This document shows, piece by piece, positions 12,938-12,961 of a DNA stretch of 12,961 nt. Origin of the DNA: Pseudomonadota bacterium (lineage in GTDB: Bacteria > Pseudomonadota > Gammaproteobacteria > JAKAQQ01); NCBI GenBank assembly GCA_021819635.1, contig JAKAQQ010000003.1, positions 1 through 12,961 of the forward strand. Reading direction: 5' to 3'. The translations under genes and the position numbers were made by a program. The notes beneath the pieces are model-generated. The model had not been told where the DNA came from. It did no database searches and saw only the letters and a program-made list of their open reading frames with translations. How positions within the stretch are numbered: position 1 is the first letter of the stretch; each line of letters begins with the position of its first letter.

Positions 12938-12961
12938 TCCGCGGCGGGAGCCGCCGCCGGA
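12934..12961 (-). CDS. rpsP: C-terminal end of probable 30S ribosomal protein S16 (partial)
   Basis: The frame entering from the right edge reads P-A-A-A-P-A-A-E and stops with TGA (12936-12934), overlapping the rimM GTG by 4 nt. Many bacterial S16 proteins end in an Ala/Pro-rich tail, and rpsP is normally directly upstream of rimM. Only eight residues are visible, so the identity rests on position and composition. Confidence 0.5.

Overview
The window is about 13 kb of very GC-rich DNA, densely packed and almost entirely coding. It reads as a bacterial chromosome, most likely from a high-GC proteobacterium. The best taxonomic hints are a sigma-32 (RpoH) with the proteobacterial RpoH box and the rpsP-rimM-trmD order at the right edge. 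No phage, insertion-sequence, CRISPR, tRNA or rRNA features were seen. The high GC produces long spurious open frames opposite the real genes.

Right edge (11697-12961, minus strand): the last codons of a probable rpsP, then rimM and trmD, joined by 4-nt and 1-nt overlaps. This is the usual ribosome/tRNA maturation operon, but rplS does not follow trmD. Instead rpoH (plus strand, 10613-11485) converges on it across about 210 bp that hold only hairpins. rpoH has a sigma-70-like promoter completely overlapped by a CIRCE-type HrcA operator. This suggests that the heat-shock sigma factor is itself repressed by HrcA, and it is the most notable regulatory signal here. Divergent from rpoH is a small lipoprotein gene, ended by a perfect 16-bp hairpin.

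Middle (8183-9875, minus strand): a DUF2062 membrane protein gene overlaps a DadA-like D-amino-acid dehydrogenase gene. The latter carries an 11-G homopolymer inside its coding frame.

Left two thirds (70-8140, minus strand): a tightly spaced gene train. Its order is a type-2 3-hydroxyacyl-CoA dehydrogenase (SDR), ETF-ubiquinone oxidoreductase, EtfB, EtfA, acetoacetyl-CoA synthetase, a Wzx-like flippase, and a small secreted protein resembling a stand-alone subtilase prodomain with a C-terminal membrane anchor. The first five form a plausible catabolic unit. Acyl-CoA dehydrogenases encoded elsewhere would pass electrons through ETF and ETF-QO to quinone. The SDR oxidises (2-methyl)-3-hydroxyacyl-CoA, and AacS activates acetoacetate. 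This fits branched-chain amino acid, fatty acid or ketone-body use. The neighbouring DadA-like enzyme would also feed amino-acid electrons to the respiratory chain. The last two genes are cell-envelope functions that may simply be co-transcribed.
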